Program-made: the position numbers and the translations under genes
Shown: positions 24,934 through 34,009 of the stretch, piece after piece
Layout: each line of letters opens with the position of its first letter
How positions within the stretch are numbered: the stretch's first letter is position 1
From: Streptomyces rimosus
Lineage (GTDB): Bacteria; Actinomycetota; Actinomycetes; Streptomycetales; Streptomycetaceae
Assembly: GCF_008704655.1 (NCBI RefSeq)
Contig: NZ_CP023688.1
Location: 8,311,001 to 8,375,000 of the forward strand
Length of the DNA: 64,000 nt
Reading direction: 5' to 3'
The notes under the pieces: generated by a model
Databases searched by the model: none
What the model was told of the DNA's origin: nothing
Seen by the model: only the letters and a program-made list of their open reading frames with translations

Positions 24934-25859
24934 CCGACCACCTGCTCAGCGGCGTGGAACCGGACCCCGCGGGGGACGCGGGCCATCTCGACGCGCCGCC
25001 CCGCACGGGCTTCTTCACCGACACCTCGGTGTGCATCGGCTGCAAGGCGTGCGAGGTCGCCTGCAAGGAGTGGAACGCCATCCCCGAGGACGGGCTGTCC
25101 CTGACCGGGATGAGCTACGACAACACACAGGGGCTCGGGGCCTCGACCTGGCGGCACGTGGCTTTCATCGAACAGTCGCCGCCGACCGCCGAGGGGCGTA
25201 CGGAACTGCCGCTGGCCGACGCGCCGGAGACCGGTTCGGACGGCCAGGGCGGTGATCTGCGCTGGCTGATGGCTTCCGACGTGTGCAAGCACTGCACCCA
25301 CGCGGCCTGCCTGGACGTCTGCCCGACCGGTTCGCTCTTCCGTACCGAGTTCGGCACCGTCGTGGTCCAGGAGGACATCTGCAACGGCTGCGGCTACTGC
25401 GTCCCCGCCTGCCCGTACGGCGTCATCGAGCAGCGCCCGTCCGACGGCCGCGCCTTCAAGTGCACGATGTGCTACGACCGGCTCGGCGCCGGACAGGAAC
25501 CCGCCTGCGCCAAGGCGTGCCCGACCGAATCCATCCAGTTCGGGCCGCTGGACGAACTCCGCGAACGGGCCGCGCTCCGCGTCGACCAGCTGCACGCGGC
25601 CGGTGTCACCGACGCGCGGCTGTACGGGCACGAGCCCACCGACGGCGTCGGCGGCGACGGCGCGTTCTTCCTGCTCCTCGACGAACCCGAGGTCTACGGG
25701 CTGCCGCCGGACCCGGTGGTCACCACCCGCGATCTGCCCGCGATGTGGAAGCACGCGGGCGGCGCGGCGCTCTCGCTGCTCGGCGGCGCTGCGCTGTCGT
25801 TCGCGGTGCCCGCGCTGAAGCACCTGGCCAGGAACACCGGACGGAAGGGATGGCGATGA
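24930..25859 (+). CDS. Formate dehydrogenase iron-sulfur (beta) subunit
   Basis: 309 residues. Four [4Fe-4S] binding motifs are visible: CIGCKACEVACKEW near residue 35, CKHCTHAACLDVCPTG, CNGCGYCVPACPYG, and CTMCYDRL with a later CAKACP. This is the FdnH-type electron-transfer subunit. The C-terminal end has one hydrophobic helix (ALSLLGGAALSFAVPAL) that anchors it at the membrane. The ATG overlaps the stop of the catalytic subunit, giving stoichiometric synthesis. It passes electrons to the NrfD-like membrane subunit. Confidence 0.95.
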   Translation: MTDHLLSGVEPDPAGDAGHLDAPPRTGFFTDTSVCIGCKACEVACKEWNAIPEDGLSLTGMSYDNTQGLGASTWRHVAFIEQSPPTAEGRTELPLADAPETGSDGQGGDLRWLMASDVCKHCTHAACLDVCPTGSLFRTEFGTVVVQEDICNGCGYCVPACPYGVIEQRPSDGRAFKCTMCYDRLGAGQEPACAKACPTESIQFGPLDELRERAALRVDQLHAAGVTDARLYGHEPTDGVGGDGAFFLLLDEPEVYGLPPDPVVTTRDLPAMWKHAGGAALSLLGGAALSFAVPALKHLARNTGRKGWR

Positions 25860-26962
25860 CCGGCTCCGATGTCACCCGCGAGGGCCCGGAGGGCGAGCGC
25901 CCCGGCCGGGAGGCCGCGCCGGAGATACTGCGCGGCGGGCCCGACGGGGGGAAGCCGGGCCGGGGCGCCGGGCAGCGGGGGCGGCGGCGCGGCAAGGGCA
26001 GGCGCGGTGGCCGGGGCGAGCAGCTGATGGCGCCGCCGGCCGAGTTCCAGTCGTACTACGGCAGGCCGGTGATCAAGGCACCCGCCTGGCGCGCCCGCGA
26101 CATCGCCGGGTACTTCTTCCTCGGCGGCCTGGCCGGTGCCGGATCGGTGCTGGCCGCCGGCGCCCACGCGACGGGCCGCACCACCACCGCGACCGCGATG
26201 AAGATCTCCTCCCTGGCGGCGGTCTCCCTGTCCACCGCCGCCCTCGTCAACGACCTCGGCAGACCGGACCGCTTCGCGAACATGCTGCGGGTGCTCAAGC
26301 CGACCTCGCCGATGAGCGTCGGCTCCTGGCTGCTGGCCGCCTACGGGCCCGCCGCGGGCGCCGCGGCGGCCTGCGCGGTCACCGGCTGGCTGCCCCGGGC
26401 GGGCGCCGCGGCGACCGGCGCCGCTGCGCTCCTCGGCCCGGCCGTCGCCACCTACACCGCGGTCCTCGCGGCGGACACCGCCGTACCCGCCTGGCACGGC
26501 GCCCACCGCGAACTGCCGTATCTGTTCGCCGCGTCGGCGACGGCCGCGGCCTCCGGAATGGCGCTCGTCGTCGGGCCCGTACGGGAGACCGCGCCCGCCC
26601 GCTGCGCCGCGGTCCTGGCCGCGGTGGCCGACAGCGCCGTGCACCAGGCCGCCGAGGAACGGCTCGGCATGGTCGCGGAGACCTACCGCACCGGCCGGGC
26701 CGGAAAGCTGCTGCGTACGGCGCGTGCCCTCACGGCGCTCGGCGCGGCGGGCGGCGCGCTCTTCGGAGGCCGCGCCCGCCCCCTGGCCGCCGCGAGCGGC
26801 CTCGCCCTGCTCGCCGGTTCCGCGTGCACCCGCTTCGGGATCTTCGCGGCCGGCATCGCCTCCGCCGAGGACCCGAAGTACACCGTCGTACCCCAACGGG
26901 CGGCCAAGGAAGCCCGCCGCACCACCCCAGCGCCCAGCGTGGAGAGGACACAGCCCACATGA
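25856..26962 (+). CDS. NrfD/PsrC-like membrane subunit of the formate dehydrogenase
   Basis: 368 residues from ATG 25856 (ATG 25850 also possible). The first 60 residues are hydrophilic and Arg/Gly-rich. They are followed by about eight hydrophobic segments from GYFFLGGLAGAGSVLAAGA onward, with a conserved-looking LVNDLGRPDRFANMLRVLKPTSPMSVGSW segment. That segment (DLGRPxRFxNMLRVxxPxSPMSxGSW) is the NrfD family hallmark, here in shortened form. NrfD proteins pass electrons to menaquinone without heme. It ends with KYTVVPQRA, where relatives also end, and overlaps the next gene by 4 bases. Confidence 0.9.
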   Translation: MTGSDVTREGPEGERPGREAAPEILRGGPDGGKPGRGAGQRGRRRGKGRRGGRGEQLMAPPAEFQSYYGRPVIKAPAWRARDIAGYFFLGGLAGAGSVLAAGAHATGRTTTATAMKISSLAAVSLSTAALVNDLGRPDRFANMLRVLKPTSPMSVGSWLLAAYGPAAGAAAACAVTGWLPRAGAAATGAAALLGPAVATYTAVLAADTAVPAWHGAHRELPYLFAASATAAASGMALVVGPVRETAPARCAAVLAAVADSAVHQAAEERLGMVAETYRTGRAGKLLRTARALTALGAAGGALFGGRARPLAAASGLALLAGSACTRFGIFAAGIASAEDPKYTVVPQRAAKEARRTTPAPSVERTQPT

Positions 26963-27345
26963 CCCGCACACCCCACAACGACGAACCCGCGCAGGTCGTG
27001 CTCAGCGCGCAGTCCCCGGCGGACGCCGAAGCCGTGCTCGGCACGCTGCGCAGCTGCTTCGCCTCCGACCGCGCCGACGGTGACACCCCGCACGACGAGC
27101 CCAGCCAGCCCGGTCACCCGACGGTCTGGACGGAGAACTTCGAGACCTCGGAGGTGCGGGGCGATGTCCGCGAGGGCAGCCGGCCGGCCGCCGCCGTCAC
27201 CGTGAACCTCCAGGGCAGCCCGCTGGCCGTGGACCGGCTGCGGGACGTGCTGACGCGTGCCTTCGCCGTCCGTACGGAGGGCACGGTGTCGGGTGACCAG
27301 GAGGTCGAACTCCAGCTGGTGCTGGAGAGCCCGGACAACGGCTGA
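26959..27345 (+). CDS. Small acidic protein at the end of the formate dehydrogenase operon, 128 aa
   Basis: Starts at ATG 26959, overlapping the NrfD stop. It has no recognised family. The middle segment VTVNLQGSPLAVDRLRDVLTRAF with following beta strands looks like a small alpha/beta domain. The acidic, Thr/Ser-rich N-terminal half may be disordered. The tight coupling suggests an accessory or assembly factor for the formate dehydrogenase. It has no metal motif and no signal peptide. Confidence 0.7.
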   Translation: MTRTPHNDEPAQVVLSAQSPADAEAVLGTLRSCFASDRADGDTPHDEPSQPGHPTVWTENFETSEVRGDVREGSRPAAAVTVNLQGSPLAVDRLRDVLTRAFAVRTEGTVSGDQEVELQLVLESPDNG

Positions 27346-27496
27346 CGCTCCCCGATACGCCCCGATACGCCACTGGTGCCGCGGATCCGCTGAGGGGCCG
27401 CGGCATCGGTGCGTTCCGGGTGACGGCCATCTCCCTCGATTCTCATGTATCTTGGAATTCGAGGTAAATGGCCGAGGGTGAAAGGACGGGCGTCGC

Positions 27497-28003
27497 GTGC
27501 CGGAAGAGAACGAGATCAAGGCGGCCCTGGGGCGGGCGGTACAGGCGTACCAGGGGGCCGTCGACGACTTCGACCGCGAGGTCGCCCGCCTGCTCGGGGT
27601 CAACGAGACCGACCTGCGGTGCCTGGAACTGCTGCTGAGCGCCGAGCGGGCCACCCCCGGCGAGCTCGGCGGGCGGCTGGGGCTGACCACGGGCAGCGTG
27701 ACCGCGATGATCGACCGGCTGGAGAAGCGCGGCTACCTGGCGCGCACCCCGCACCCCACCGACCGGCGCAGCACGCTGGTGCAGGTCACCCCCGAACTCC
27801 AGGAGCGCGCCCGCGCGCTGATGATGCCCTTCGTCGAGGACTCCGCCGCGCAGGTCTTCGCCCGCTACGACGACGAACAGCTGGCCCTGGTCGCCGATTT
27901 CCTCGACTTCAACCGCGAGGTGCAGGAGCGGCACACCGAGCGGCTGCGCGCCGTGGCCGCCCCGAAGCGCGGCAGCGGCAAGGCCGGTCCCGTTTCCGCG
28001 TGA
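27497..28003 (+). CDS. MarR-family transcriptional regulator
   Basis: 168 residues from GTG 27497. The winged helix is clear: LLSAERATPGELGGRLGLTTGSVTAMIDRLEKRGYLARTPHPTDRRSTLVQV. A helix at each end forms the dimer. MarR proteins usually sense phenolic or aromatic ligands. The FAD monooxygenase gene starts 46 bases downstream on the same strand, so regulation of that gene is the simplest inference. An imperfect inverted repeat built from CTCGATTC and GAATTCGAG lies at about 27435-27463, just upstream, and could be its operator. Confidence 0.92.
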   Translation: MPEENEIKAALGRAVQAYQGAVDDFDREVARLLGVNETDLRCLELLLSAERATPGELGGRLGLTTGSVTAMIDRLEKRGYLARTPHPTDRRSTLVQVTPELQERARALMMPFVEDSAAQVFARYDDEQLALVADFLDFNREVQERHTERLRAVAAPKRGSGKAGPVSA

Positions 28004-28049
28004 AAAGCCGGTCTCCGGCCCCATCCACGAGCGAGAAGAAGGCAGTCCC

Positions 28050-29390
28050 ATGCACGTGATGATCATTGGTGCCGGTACCGGCGGCCTCGCGCTGGCGCAC
28101 GGCCTGCGGCGCGCCGGCATCGCCTGCACCGTCTTCGAACGCGACCGCACCCGCGGCGGCGGCCTCCAGGGCTACCGCGTCGGCATCGACCACGACGGCA
28201 GCCGCGCCCTGTCCCGGCTGCTGCCGCCCGAGCTGTTCGACACCTTCGTGGCCACCTGCGCCCGTACCCCCGACCACTTCACCATGTACACGGAGAAGTA
28301 CAAGGAAGTGCTCTCCCTGAGCGGCTTCGCGCGGGCGAGCGAGGACGGGGCCGGGGCGGAGCGCTCGGTCTCGCGTATGACGCTGCGTCAGGTGCTGCTG
28401 ACCGGGCTGGAAGACCTGGTGCGATTCGACAAGGCTTTCACGCACTACGAGCGTAACCCCGACGGCACGGTCACCGCGCACTTCGAGGACGGCACGTCCG
28501 CCACCGGCGACGTGCTGGTCGGCGCGGACGGCACCAACTCGCGGGTCCGCCGCCAGTACCTGCCGCACGCGGAACTCAAGGACGCCGGGATCACCGCCAT
28601 CGGCGGCAAGGTGCCCCTGACGGACATCACCCGCACCCTGCTGACCGACAAGACCGCCGACGGCGTCAACCTCTTTCTCGCACCCGGCGGTTACTCCCTG
28701 ATCCTCCACGTCATGCGGTTCCCCTGGGACGAGAACGGAGCGCCCAGGAGCGGCATCGGCGCCACCGACGCCGACCTCATCAAGAACTGGCCGGGCCTCC
28801 AGTTCGACAACACCCGCGACTACATCATGCTCGGCATCAGCGGTGCCACGCGGAACCTGCCCGCCGACATCCACGAGCGGGACGGGGCGGGGCTGTGCGA
28901 GCTGTTCCGGGAGCTGACCCGCACCTGGGACGCGCGTCTGCGCGCACTCGTCGACCTGGTGGACCCCTCGACCTGCTTCCCCATCCGGATACGCACCTCC
29001 GTACCGGTCGAGCAGTGGCCCTCCAGCAACATCACCCTCATCGGCGACGCCATCCACACCATGACCCCGGGCCGCGGCGTCGGCGCCAACACCGCGCTGC
29101 GCGACGCCCTCCTGCTGTGCCGGAACCTGACGGCCGTCCGCGACGGCCGGATGCCCCTGGTCCCCGCGGTCCGCGACTACGAGACCCAGATGATCGACTA
29201 CGGCTTCGACGCGGTGCGCAAGTCCCTGGAGCAGATGGACGGCAACGCGCCGATCCACAGGCCCGTCCTCGGCCGCGCCGTCCTCGCCGCGATGCGCACC
29301 GGGATGCGGCTGGTCAATCATCTGCCCCCGGTCAAGCGGAAGATGGCCGCCTCCATGCAGGCGTACCGGGGCCAGGACCGCGACGCATAA
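28050..29390 (+). CDS. FAD-dependent monooxygenase (class A, aromatic hydroxylase-like)
   Basis: 446 residues. The N-terminal GAGTGGLALAHGLRRAGI is the FAD Rossmann motif, VLVGADGTNSRVRR is the DG segment, and ITLIGDAIHTMTPGRGVGANTALRD is the second FAD motif, giving the pattern of p-hydroxybenzoate-hydroxylase-type flavoenzymes. These hydroxylate or decompose small aromatics, tetracyclines or similar. A C-terminal helical tail follows. The MarR gene upstream and the close start suggest an inducible detoxification or catabolic pair. Relation to the NRPS-PKS cluster 8 kb away is not indicated. Confidence 0.9.
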   Translation: MHVMIIGAGTGGLALAHGLRRAGIACTVFERDRTRGGGLQGYRVGIDHDGSRALSRLLPPELFDTFVATCARTPDHFTMYTEKYKEVLSLSGFARASEDGAGAERSVSRMTLRQVLLTGLEDLVRFDKAFTHYERNPDGTVTAHFEDGTSATGDVLVGADGTNSRVRRQYLPHAELKDAGITAIGGKVPLTDITRTLLTDKTADGVNLFLAPGGYSLILHVMRFPWDENGAPRSGIGATDADLIKNWPGLQFDNTRDYIMLGISGATRNLPADIHERDGAGLCELFRELTRTWDARLRALVDLVDPSTCFPIRIRTSVPVEQWPSSNITLIGDAIHTMTPGRGVGANTALRDALLLCRNLTAVRDGRMPLVPAVRDYETQMIDYGFDAVRKSLEQMDGNAPIHRPVLGRAVLAAMRTGMRLVNHLPPVKRKMAASMQAYRGQDRDA

Positions 29391-29479
29391 CGCCGGAATC
29401 AGCCGATGTGACGGGCTCCGGACGGGTGCCTTCCGCGCGGACGGCGTGCCAAGCTGGCGGTGGCAGGCTGGAGGCCGTC

Positions 29480-30811
29480 ATGACAGCTCTGACTGCTCGG
29501 GAACGCTGGCTGGCCCGCGCCGCGTTGCTCGCGGCGGCGGCAGCCGTGGTGGTGCTGCTCCTCTTCGCGGGCCTGCGCGCCATCGCCCTGCTCGGGGTGG
29601 GGGCGGGCGGCCTGGTGGTGACGGCGGCCGGCCTGTGGTGGGCGCTCACCCACCGCGGCGCCCGGCGGGCCCTCGCCCTCGCGCTGGCCGTCGCGGCGCC
29701 GGTGCTGGTGCTGATCGCGTACGTGAACCGCCATGTGGCCTGGGTCATCGCGCTGTCCGCCGCGCTGTGGCTGGCCGCGGTGGTGGCCGGGCGGTCCGCC
29801 CTCGTACGCGTGGACCGACCGGCCGCGATGCCCGAGACACCGGCCGCGCCGCCCCGGCAGCCCTTCATGATCATGAATCCGCGCTCCGGCGGCGGCAAGG
29901 TGGCGCGGTTCGGACTGCGGGAGAAGGCGGAGGCCCTGGGAGCGGACGTGGCCCTGCTGGAAGGGCCGGGCACCGTCGATGTCGCCGGGCTGGCGCAGGC
30001 GGCCGTGGTCAAGGGCGCCGATGTCCTCGGCGTGGCGGGCGGCGACGGTACGCAGGCGATCGTCGCCGACGTCGCCGCCGAGCACGGTGTGCCGCTGCTG
30101 GTCATCCCGGCCGGCACCCGCAACCACTTCGCCCTCGACCTGGGACTGGACCGCGACGACCCCGCGAAGGCCCTGGACGCGCTGCGGGACGGCACCGAGA
30201 TGCGCGTGGACCTCGGCCGGGCGGGCGGCCGTCCGTTCGTGAACAACGTGTCGTTCGGGGCGTACGCCGAAGTGGTGCAGAGCCCGTCCTACCGCGGCGG
30301 GAAGACCCGTACCGTCGCGGACGTGCTCCCGGACTACCTCGTGGGGCACCGCGGCGCCCGCCTGACGGCCCGCACGGACGACGTGGTCGTCTCCGGGCCG
30401 CAGGCCGTGCTGGTCAGCAACAACCCCTACGGCATGGGGGACATCACCGGGCTGGGGCGGCGGCCGTACCTGAACGGCGGGGTGCTCGGCATGATCGGCG
30501 TACGGGTGTCGAGCGCCGCGCAGGCCGCCGGGTTGCTCCGGGGGCAGCGCTCCGCCGGACTGACCCGCGCGACGGGCAGGACGGTGACCGTGGACGCGGA
30601 CCGGGACCGGATACCGGTCGGTGTCGACGGTGAGGCGCTGACCCTGCCCGTACCCGTGCACTGCGAGGTGCGGCCGTCGGCCCTGCGCGTGCTCGTGCCC
30701 CGGCAGCGCCCCGGAGTGCCCGGCCCCCGGCCGCACATCGCCTGGAAACGGATCTTCCGGCTCGCCCTGGTGCCGGACCGGCCCGCCGCCGAACGGGCCG
30801 CCCGCCGATGA
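29480..30811 (+). CDS. Diacylglycerol-kinase-family lipid kinase with N-terminal membrane helices
   Basis: 443 residues from ATG 29480, preceded by GGAGG. The first 120 residues hold about four hydrophobic helices. The catalytic part (about residues 135-430) has the DAGK/sphingosine kinase hallmarks: MIMNPRSGGGKVARF, AGGDGTQAIVADVA and IPAGTRNHFALDLGL with the G-G-D-G-T ATP-binding loop. It would phosphorylate a membrane lipid. Its stop overlaps the SulP start (ATGA), so the two are coupled, though their functional link is unclear. Confidence 0.88.
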   Translation: MTALTARERWLARAALLAAAAAVVVLLLFAGLRAIALLGVGAGGLVVTAAGLWWALTHRGARRALALALAVAAPVLVLIAYVNRHVAWVIALSAALWLAAVVAGRSALVRVDRPAAMPETPAAPPRQPFMIMNPRSGGGKVARFGLREKAEALGADVALLEGPGTVDVAGLAQAAVVKGADVLGVAGGDGTQAIVADVAAEHGVPLLVIPAGTRNHFALDLGLDRDDPAKALDALRDGTEMRVDLGRAGGRPFVNNVSFGAYAEVVQSPSYRGGKTRTVADVLPDYLVGHRGARLTARTDDVVVSGPQAVLVSNNPYGMGDITGLGRRPYLNGGVLGMIGVRVSSAAQAAGLLRGQRSAGLTRATGRTVTVDADRDRIPVGVDGEALTLPVPVHCEVRPSALRVLVPRQRPGVPGPRPHIAWKRIFRLALVPDRPAAERAARR

Positions 30812-32535
30812 CCGACGTACGGCAGGCCGTGCCCGCTTTCCGCGTGCTGTCAACGTACCGGCGCGCCTGGCTCGTCAAGGACCTGGTCGCCGGGGTCGTC
30901 CTGACGACCCTGCTGGTGCCGCAGGGCATGGCGTACGCGGACCTGGCCGGACTGCCGCCGATCACCGGTCTGTACACCTCCGTCCTGTGCCTGGTCGGCT
31001 ATGCGGTGTGCGGTCCTTCGCGCATCCTGGTGCTGGGCCCGGACTCCTCGCTCGGGCCCATGATCGCGGCCACCGTGCTGCCGCTCGTCGCGTCCGGCGG
31101 CGATCCGGGGCGCGCGGTCGCGCTCGCCTCGATGCTCGCCCTGATGGTCGGCGCCGTGATGGTCCTGGCGTCCGTGGCGAAGCTCGGCTTCGTCGCCGAC
31201 CTGATCTCCAAGCCGACGATGATCGGCTATATGAACGGGCTGGCGCTGACCATCATGATCGGACAGCTGCCGAAGCTGCTGGGGTTCAGCGTCGACGGGG
31301 ACGGCCTGATCGACGAGGCCGCCGGTTTCGTCCGGGGGCTGGCGGACGGTGAAGTGGTCCCGGCCGCGGCCGCGATCGGCTGTGCCGGGGTCGCGCTGGT
31401 CCTGGTGCTGCAGCGGGTACTGCCGAAGGTGCCGGCGATCCTCGTCATGGTGGTGCTCGCGATCGGCGCCACGGCCCTCTTCGGCCTGGACGAACACGGC
31501 GTCGACACGGTCGGCGTACTCCCCGAGGGCTTCCCGCCGTTCACCATCCCCCAGGTGCAACTGGACGATCTGGGACTGCTGTTCGCCGGCGCCCTGGGGA
31601 TCGCCCTGGTGTCGCTGGCCGACACGATCTCCACCGCCTCGGCCTTCGCGGCCCGTTCCGGCCAGGAGGTACGGGGCAACCAGGAGATGGCCGGGATCGG
31701 CGCGGCGAACCTGGCCGCCGGCTTCTTCCAGGGCTTCCCGGTCAGTACGAGCGGCTCGCGCACGGCCGTGGCGGAGCGCGCCGGAGCCCGCACCCAGCTC
31801 ACCGGACTGGTCGGGGCGGTCCTGATCACCCTCATGATCGTGCTGCTCCCGGGCCTCTTCCGCGACCTCCCGCAGCCCGCGCTGGCCGCCGTCGTCATCA
31901 CCGCGTCCCTGTCCCTGACCGACCTGCCCGGGGCGGCTCGGCTGTGGCACCAGCGCAAGGCGGAGTGCCTGCTGTCGGTCGCCGCCTTCCTCGGCGTCGC
32001 GCTGCTCGGCGTGCTGCCGGGCATCGCGATCGCCGTCGGGCTGTCCATCCTCAACGTGTTCCGGCGCGCGTGGTGGCCGTACGAGACCGTGCTCGGCCGG
32101 GTGGCCGGGCTGGAGGGCTACCACGACATCCGCTCGTATCCGGACGCCTGCCGGCTGCCCGGTCTGGTCCTCTACCGCTTCGACGCGCCGCTGTTCTTCG
32201 CCAACGCCAAGACCTTCCGCGACGCGGTACGCAGGCTCGCCCGCGCCGATCCGCCGCCCGTCTGGATCGTGGTCGCGGCGGAGCCGGTGACCGATGTGGA
32301 CACCACCGCCGCCGACGTGCTGGAAGAGCTCGACCGGACCCTGAACGCGCAGGGCGTCCACCTGGTCTTCGCCGAGCTCAAGGACCCCGTCCGCCGCAAG
32401 ATCGAGCGCTATGAACTGACCCGCACCATCGACCCGGACCACTTCTTCCCCACGGTGGAGGCCGCCGTCGCCGCCTTCCAGGCGCGCACCGGGGCCCGGT
32501 GGACCGACCCGGAGCGGGTGGAAGGCGGCGGGTGA
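30808..32535 (+). CDS. SulP-family anion transporter with STAS domain
   Basis: 575 residues. About 11-12 transmembrane helices, opening with VLTTLLVPQGMAYADLAGLPPITGLY, the SulP consensus, and containing SRILVLGPDSSLGPMIAA and TISTASAFAARSGQEV. The C-terminal 130 residues form a STAS domain (PGLVLYRFDAPLFFANAKTF, then DVDTTAADVLEELD). SulP proteins move sulfate, bicarbonate or other anions. The family assignment is firm; the anion is not known. The gene is coupled to the lipid kinase. Confidence 0.93.
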   Translation: MTDVRQAVPAFRVLSTYRRAWLVKDLVAGVVLTTLLVPQGMAYADLAGLPPITGLYTSVLCLVGYAVCGPSRILVLGPDSSLGPMIAATVLPLVASGGDPGRAVALASMLALMVGAVMVLASVAKLGFVADLISKPTMIGYMNGLALTIMIGQLPKLLGFSVDGDGLIDEAAGFVRGLADGEVVPAAAAIGCAGVALVLVLQRVLPKVPAILVMVVLAIGATALFGLDEHGVDTVGVLPEGFPPFTIPQVQLDDLGLLFAGALGIALVSLADTISTASAFAARSGQEVRGNQEMAGIGAANLAAGFFQGFPVSTSGSRTAVAERAGARTQLTGLVGAVLITLMIVLLPGLFRDLPQPALAAVVITASLSLTDLPGAARLWHQRKAECLLSVAAFLGVALLGVLPGIAIAVGLSILNVFRRAWWPYETVLGRVAGLEGYHDIRSYPDACRLPGLVLYRFDAPLFFANAKTFRDAVRRLARADPPPVWIVVAAEPVTDVDTTAADVLEELDRTLNAQGVHLVFAELKDPVRRKIERYELTRTIDPDHFFPTVEAAVAAFQARTGARWTDPERVEGGG

Positions 32536-32544
32536 GCAGCGGCG

Positions 32545-33762
32545 TCAGACGGGCAGTACGCAGCCCAGCGACGAGGTGGCGAACGGCGCCCCCGAGGGGG
32601 TGAGGGCGCCGGAGTCCTGGTTCACGGTGAAGGCGGCGACCGTCCTGCCGTACTGGTTGGCCGCGAAGAGCAGCGTGCCCGACGGCGCGAGGCCGATGTG
32701 CCGGGGCCAGGAGCCGCCGCTGGGCACGGTGTCCAGCAGGCGCAGCCCGGCGCCGCCGCCGGTGACGGAGAACCGGGCGACGCTCTCGTGGCCCCGGTTG
32801 GACAGGTAGAGGAACCGGCCGTCGGCCGAAATCACCACCTCGGCGGGGTAGTTGCGGACCACCGTCGCCGCACTGCCGGGGACGGTGGGCAGGCTCTCGC
32901 CGCGGGTCAGCGCGCCGGTCGCCGTGTTGAGCGCGTACACGGTGACCGTGCTGTTCAGCTCGTTGGCCACGTAGGCGTACGGGGCCGTGGGGTGGAAGAC
33001 CATGTGCCGGGGGCCCGCGCCGGAGGCCGAGCGGACCTCGGAGGCCGGCCGCAGCGCGCCGCTCGCGGGGTCGAGCCGGTAGGTGTACACCTTGTCGGTG
33101 CCCAGGTCGACGGCGAAGACGTGCGCGCCCGTGGGGTCGGTGAGGATCTGGTGCGCGTGCGGGCCCTCCTGGCGTCCGGGGTCGGGTCCGGAGCCGGTGT
33201 GCTGGACCAGGGCGGTACGGGCGCCCACGCTGCCGTCGGCGCTGATCGTGTGCGCCGCGACGCTGCCCGCGCCGTAGTTCGCGCTGAGCAGATAGCGGCC
33301 GGTGGGGTGCACGGACAGGTGGGTGACGTTGGCGCCGCCGGTGGACCGCGCCGGGCCCAGCGCGGTCAGTGCGCCCCCGGCGCCGATGGCGAAGGCCCGT
33401 ACGGCGCCCTGCCGTCCGCCGTTGTCCAGTGCGTAGAGCACCTTGCCGTTGGGGGAGACGGCGAGGAAGGAGGGGTCGGTCACCGCGGAGAAGCTGCTCT
33501 GCCGGGTCAGCGCGCCGGTCCTGGTGTCGAACGCGCAGGTGATGATGCCGTTGCCGTACGTCCCCAGGAACACCGGCCGTTGACCTGCGGCGCACTCGGG
33601 GCGGGTGGGTGACGGCAGGGCCCACGCGGCGGGCGTGCGGACGCCGAGCGCGGCGCCGAGCGCGCCGGCGCCCACTGCCCCGATGAGCGAGCGGCGGGCC
33701 GGGCCGGAGGCGGGGGCGGTGGGTCCGGGGCGTTCCGGAGGGGGTGGTGGCTGTGCGGGCAT
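32545..33762 (-). CDS. Secreted lactonase/6-phosphogluconolactonase-like beta-propeller
   Basis: 405 residues from ATG 33762. A twin-arginine signal (GPARRSLIGAVGAGALGAALG) starts at about residue 20, so it is exported folded. The rest is a seven-bladed propeller of the YbhE/lactonase type with repeats such as PSFLAVSPNGKVLYALDN, PRHMVFHPTAPYAYVANEL and PRHIGLAPSGTLLFAANQ. Members hydrolyse lactones or simply bind. It is divergent from the secreted glycoside-hydrolase-like gene. Confidence 0.88.
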   Translation of the reverse strand: MPAQPPPPPERPGPTAPASGPARRSLIGAVGAGALGAALGVRTPAAWALPSPTRPECAAGQRPVFLGTYGNGIITCAFDTRTGALTRQSSFSAVTDPSFLAVSPNGKVLYALDNGGRQGAVRAFAIGAGGALTALGPARSTGGANVTHLSVHPTGRYLLSANYGAGSVAAHTISADGSVGARTALVQHTGSGPDPGRQEGPHAHQILTDPTGAHVFAVDLGTDKVYTYRLDPASGALRPASEVRSASGAGPRHMVFHPTAPYAYVANELNSTVTVYALNTATGALTRGESLPTVPGSAATVVRNYPAEVVISADGRFLYLSNRGHESVARFSVTGGGAGLRLLDTVPSGGSWPRHIGLAPSGTLLFAANQYGRTVAAFTVNQDSGALTPSGAPFATSSLGCVLPV

Positions 33763-34009
33763 GGGCGGGCACCTTTCCACGCCGGAGAGGGGTTGGCGTG
33801 TGCTCGTCAACAGCATGGCGACCGTCCGGTTCCAGGTCCAGACCATTGCCGCCCTCGGTGTGCCGCGCACCTCGTGTGATCCGGACATACGGCGACTTCT
33901 GGCCGTTCTGTGTTTGACCGGGGCGCGACCGCGCGGGACGGGCGTTGAATCGAGAACGTTTCCGGGGCGGCGCACCGCGGTCGGTGCTCGACGTGAGGAT
34001 GTGAGACGG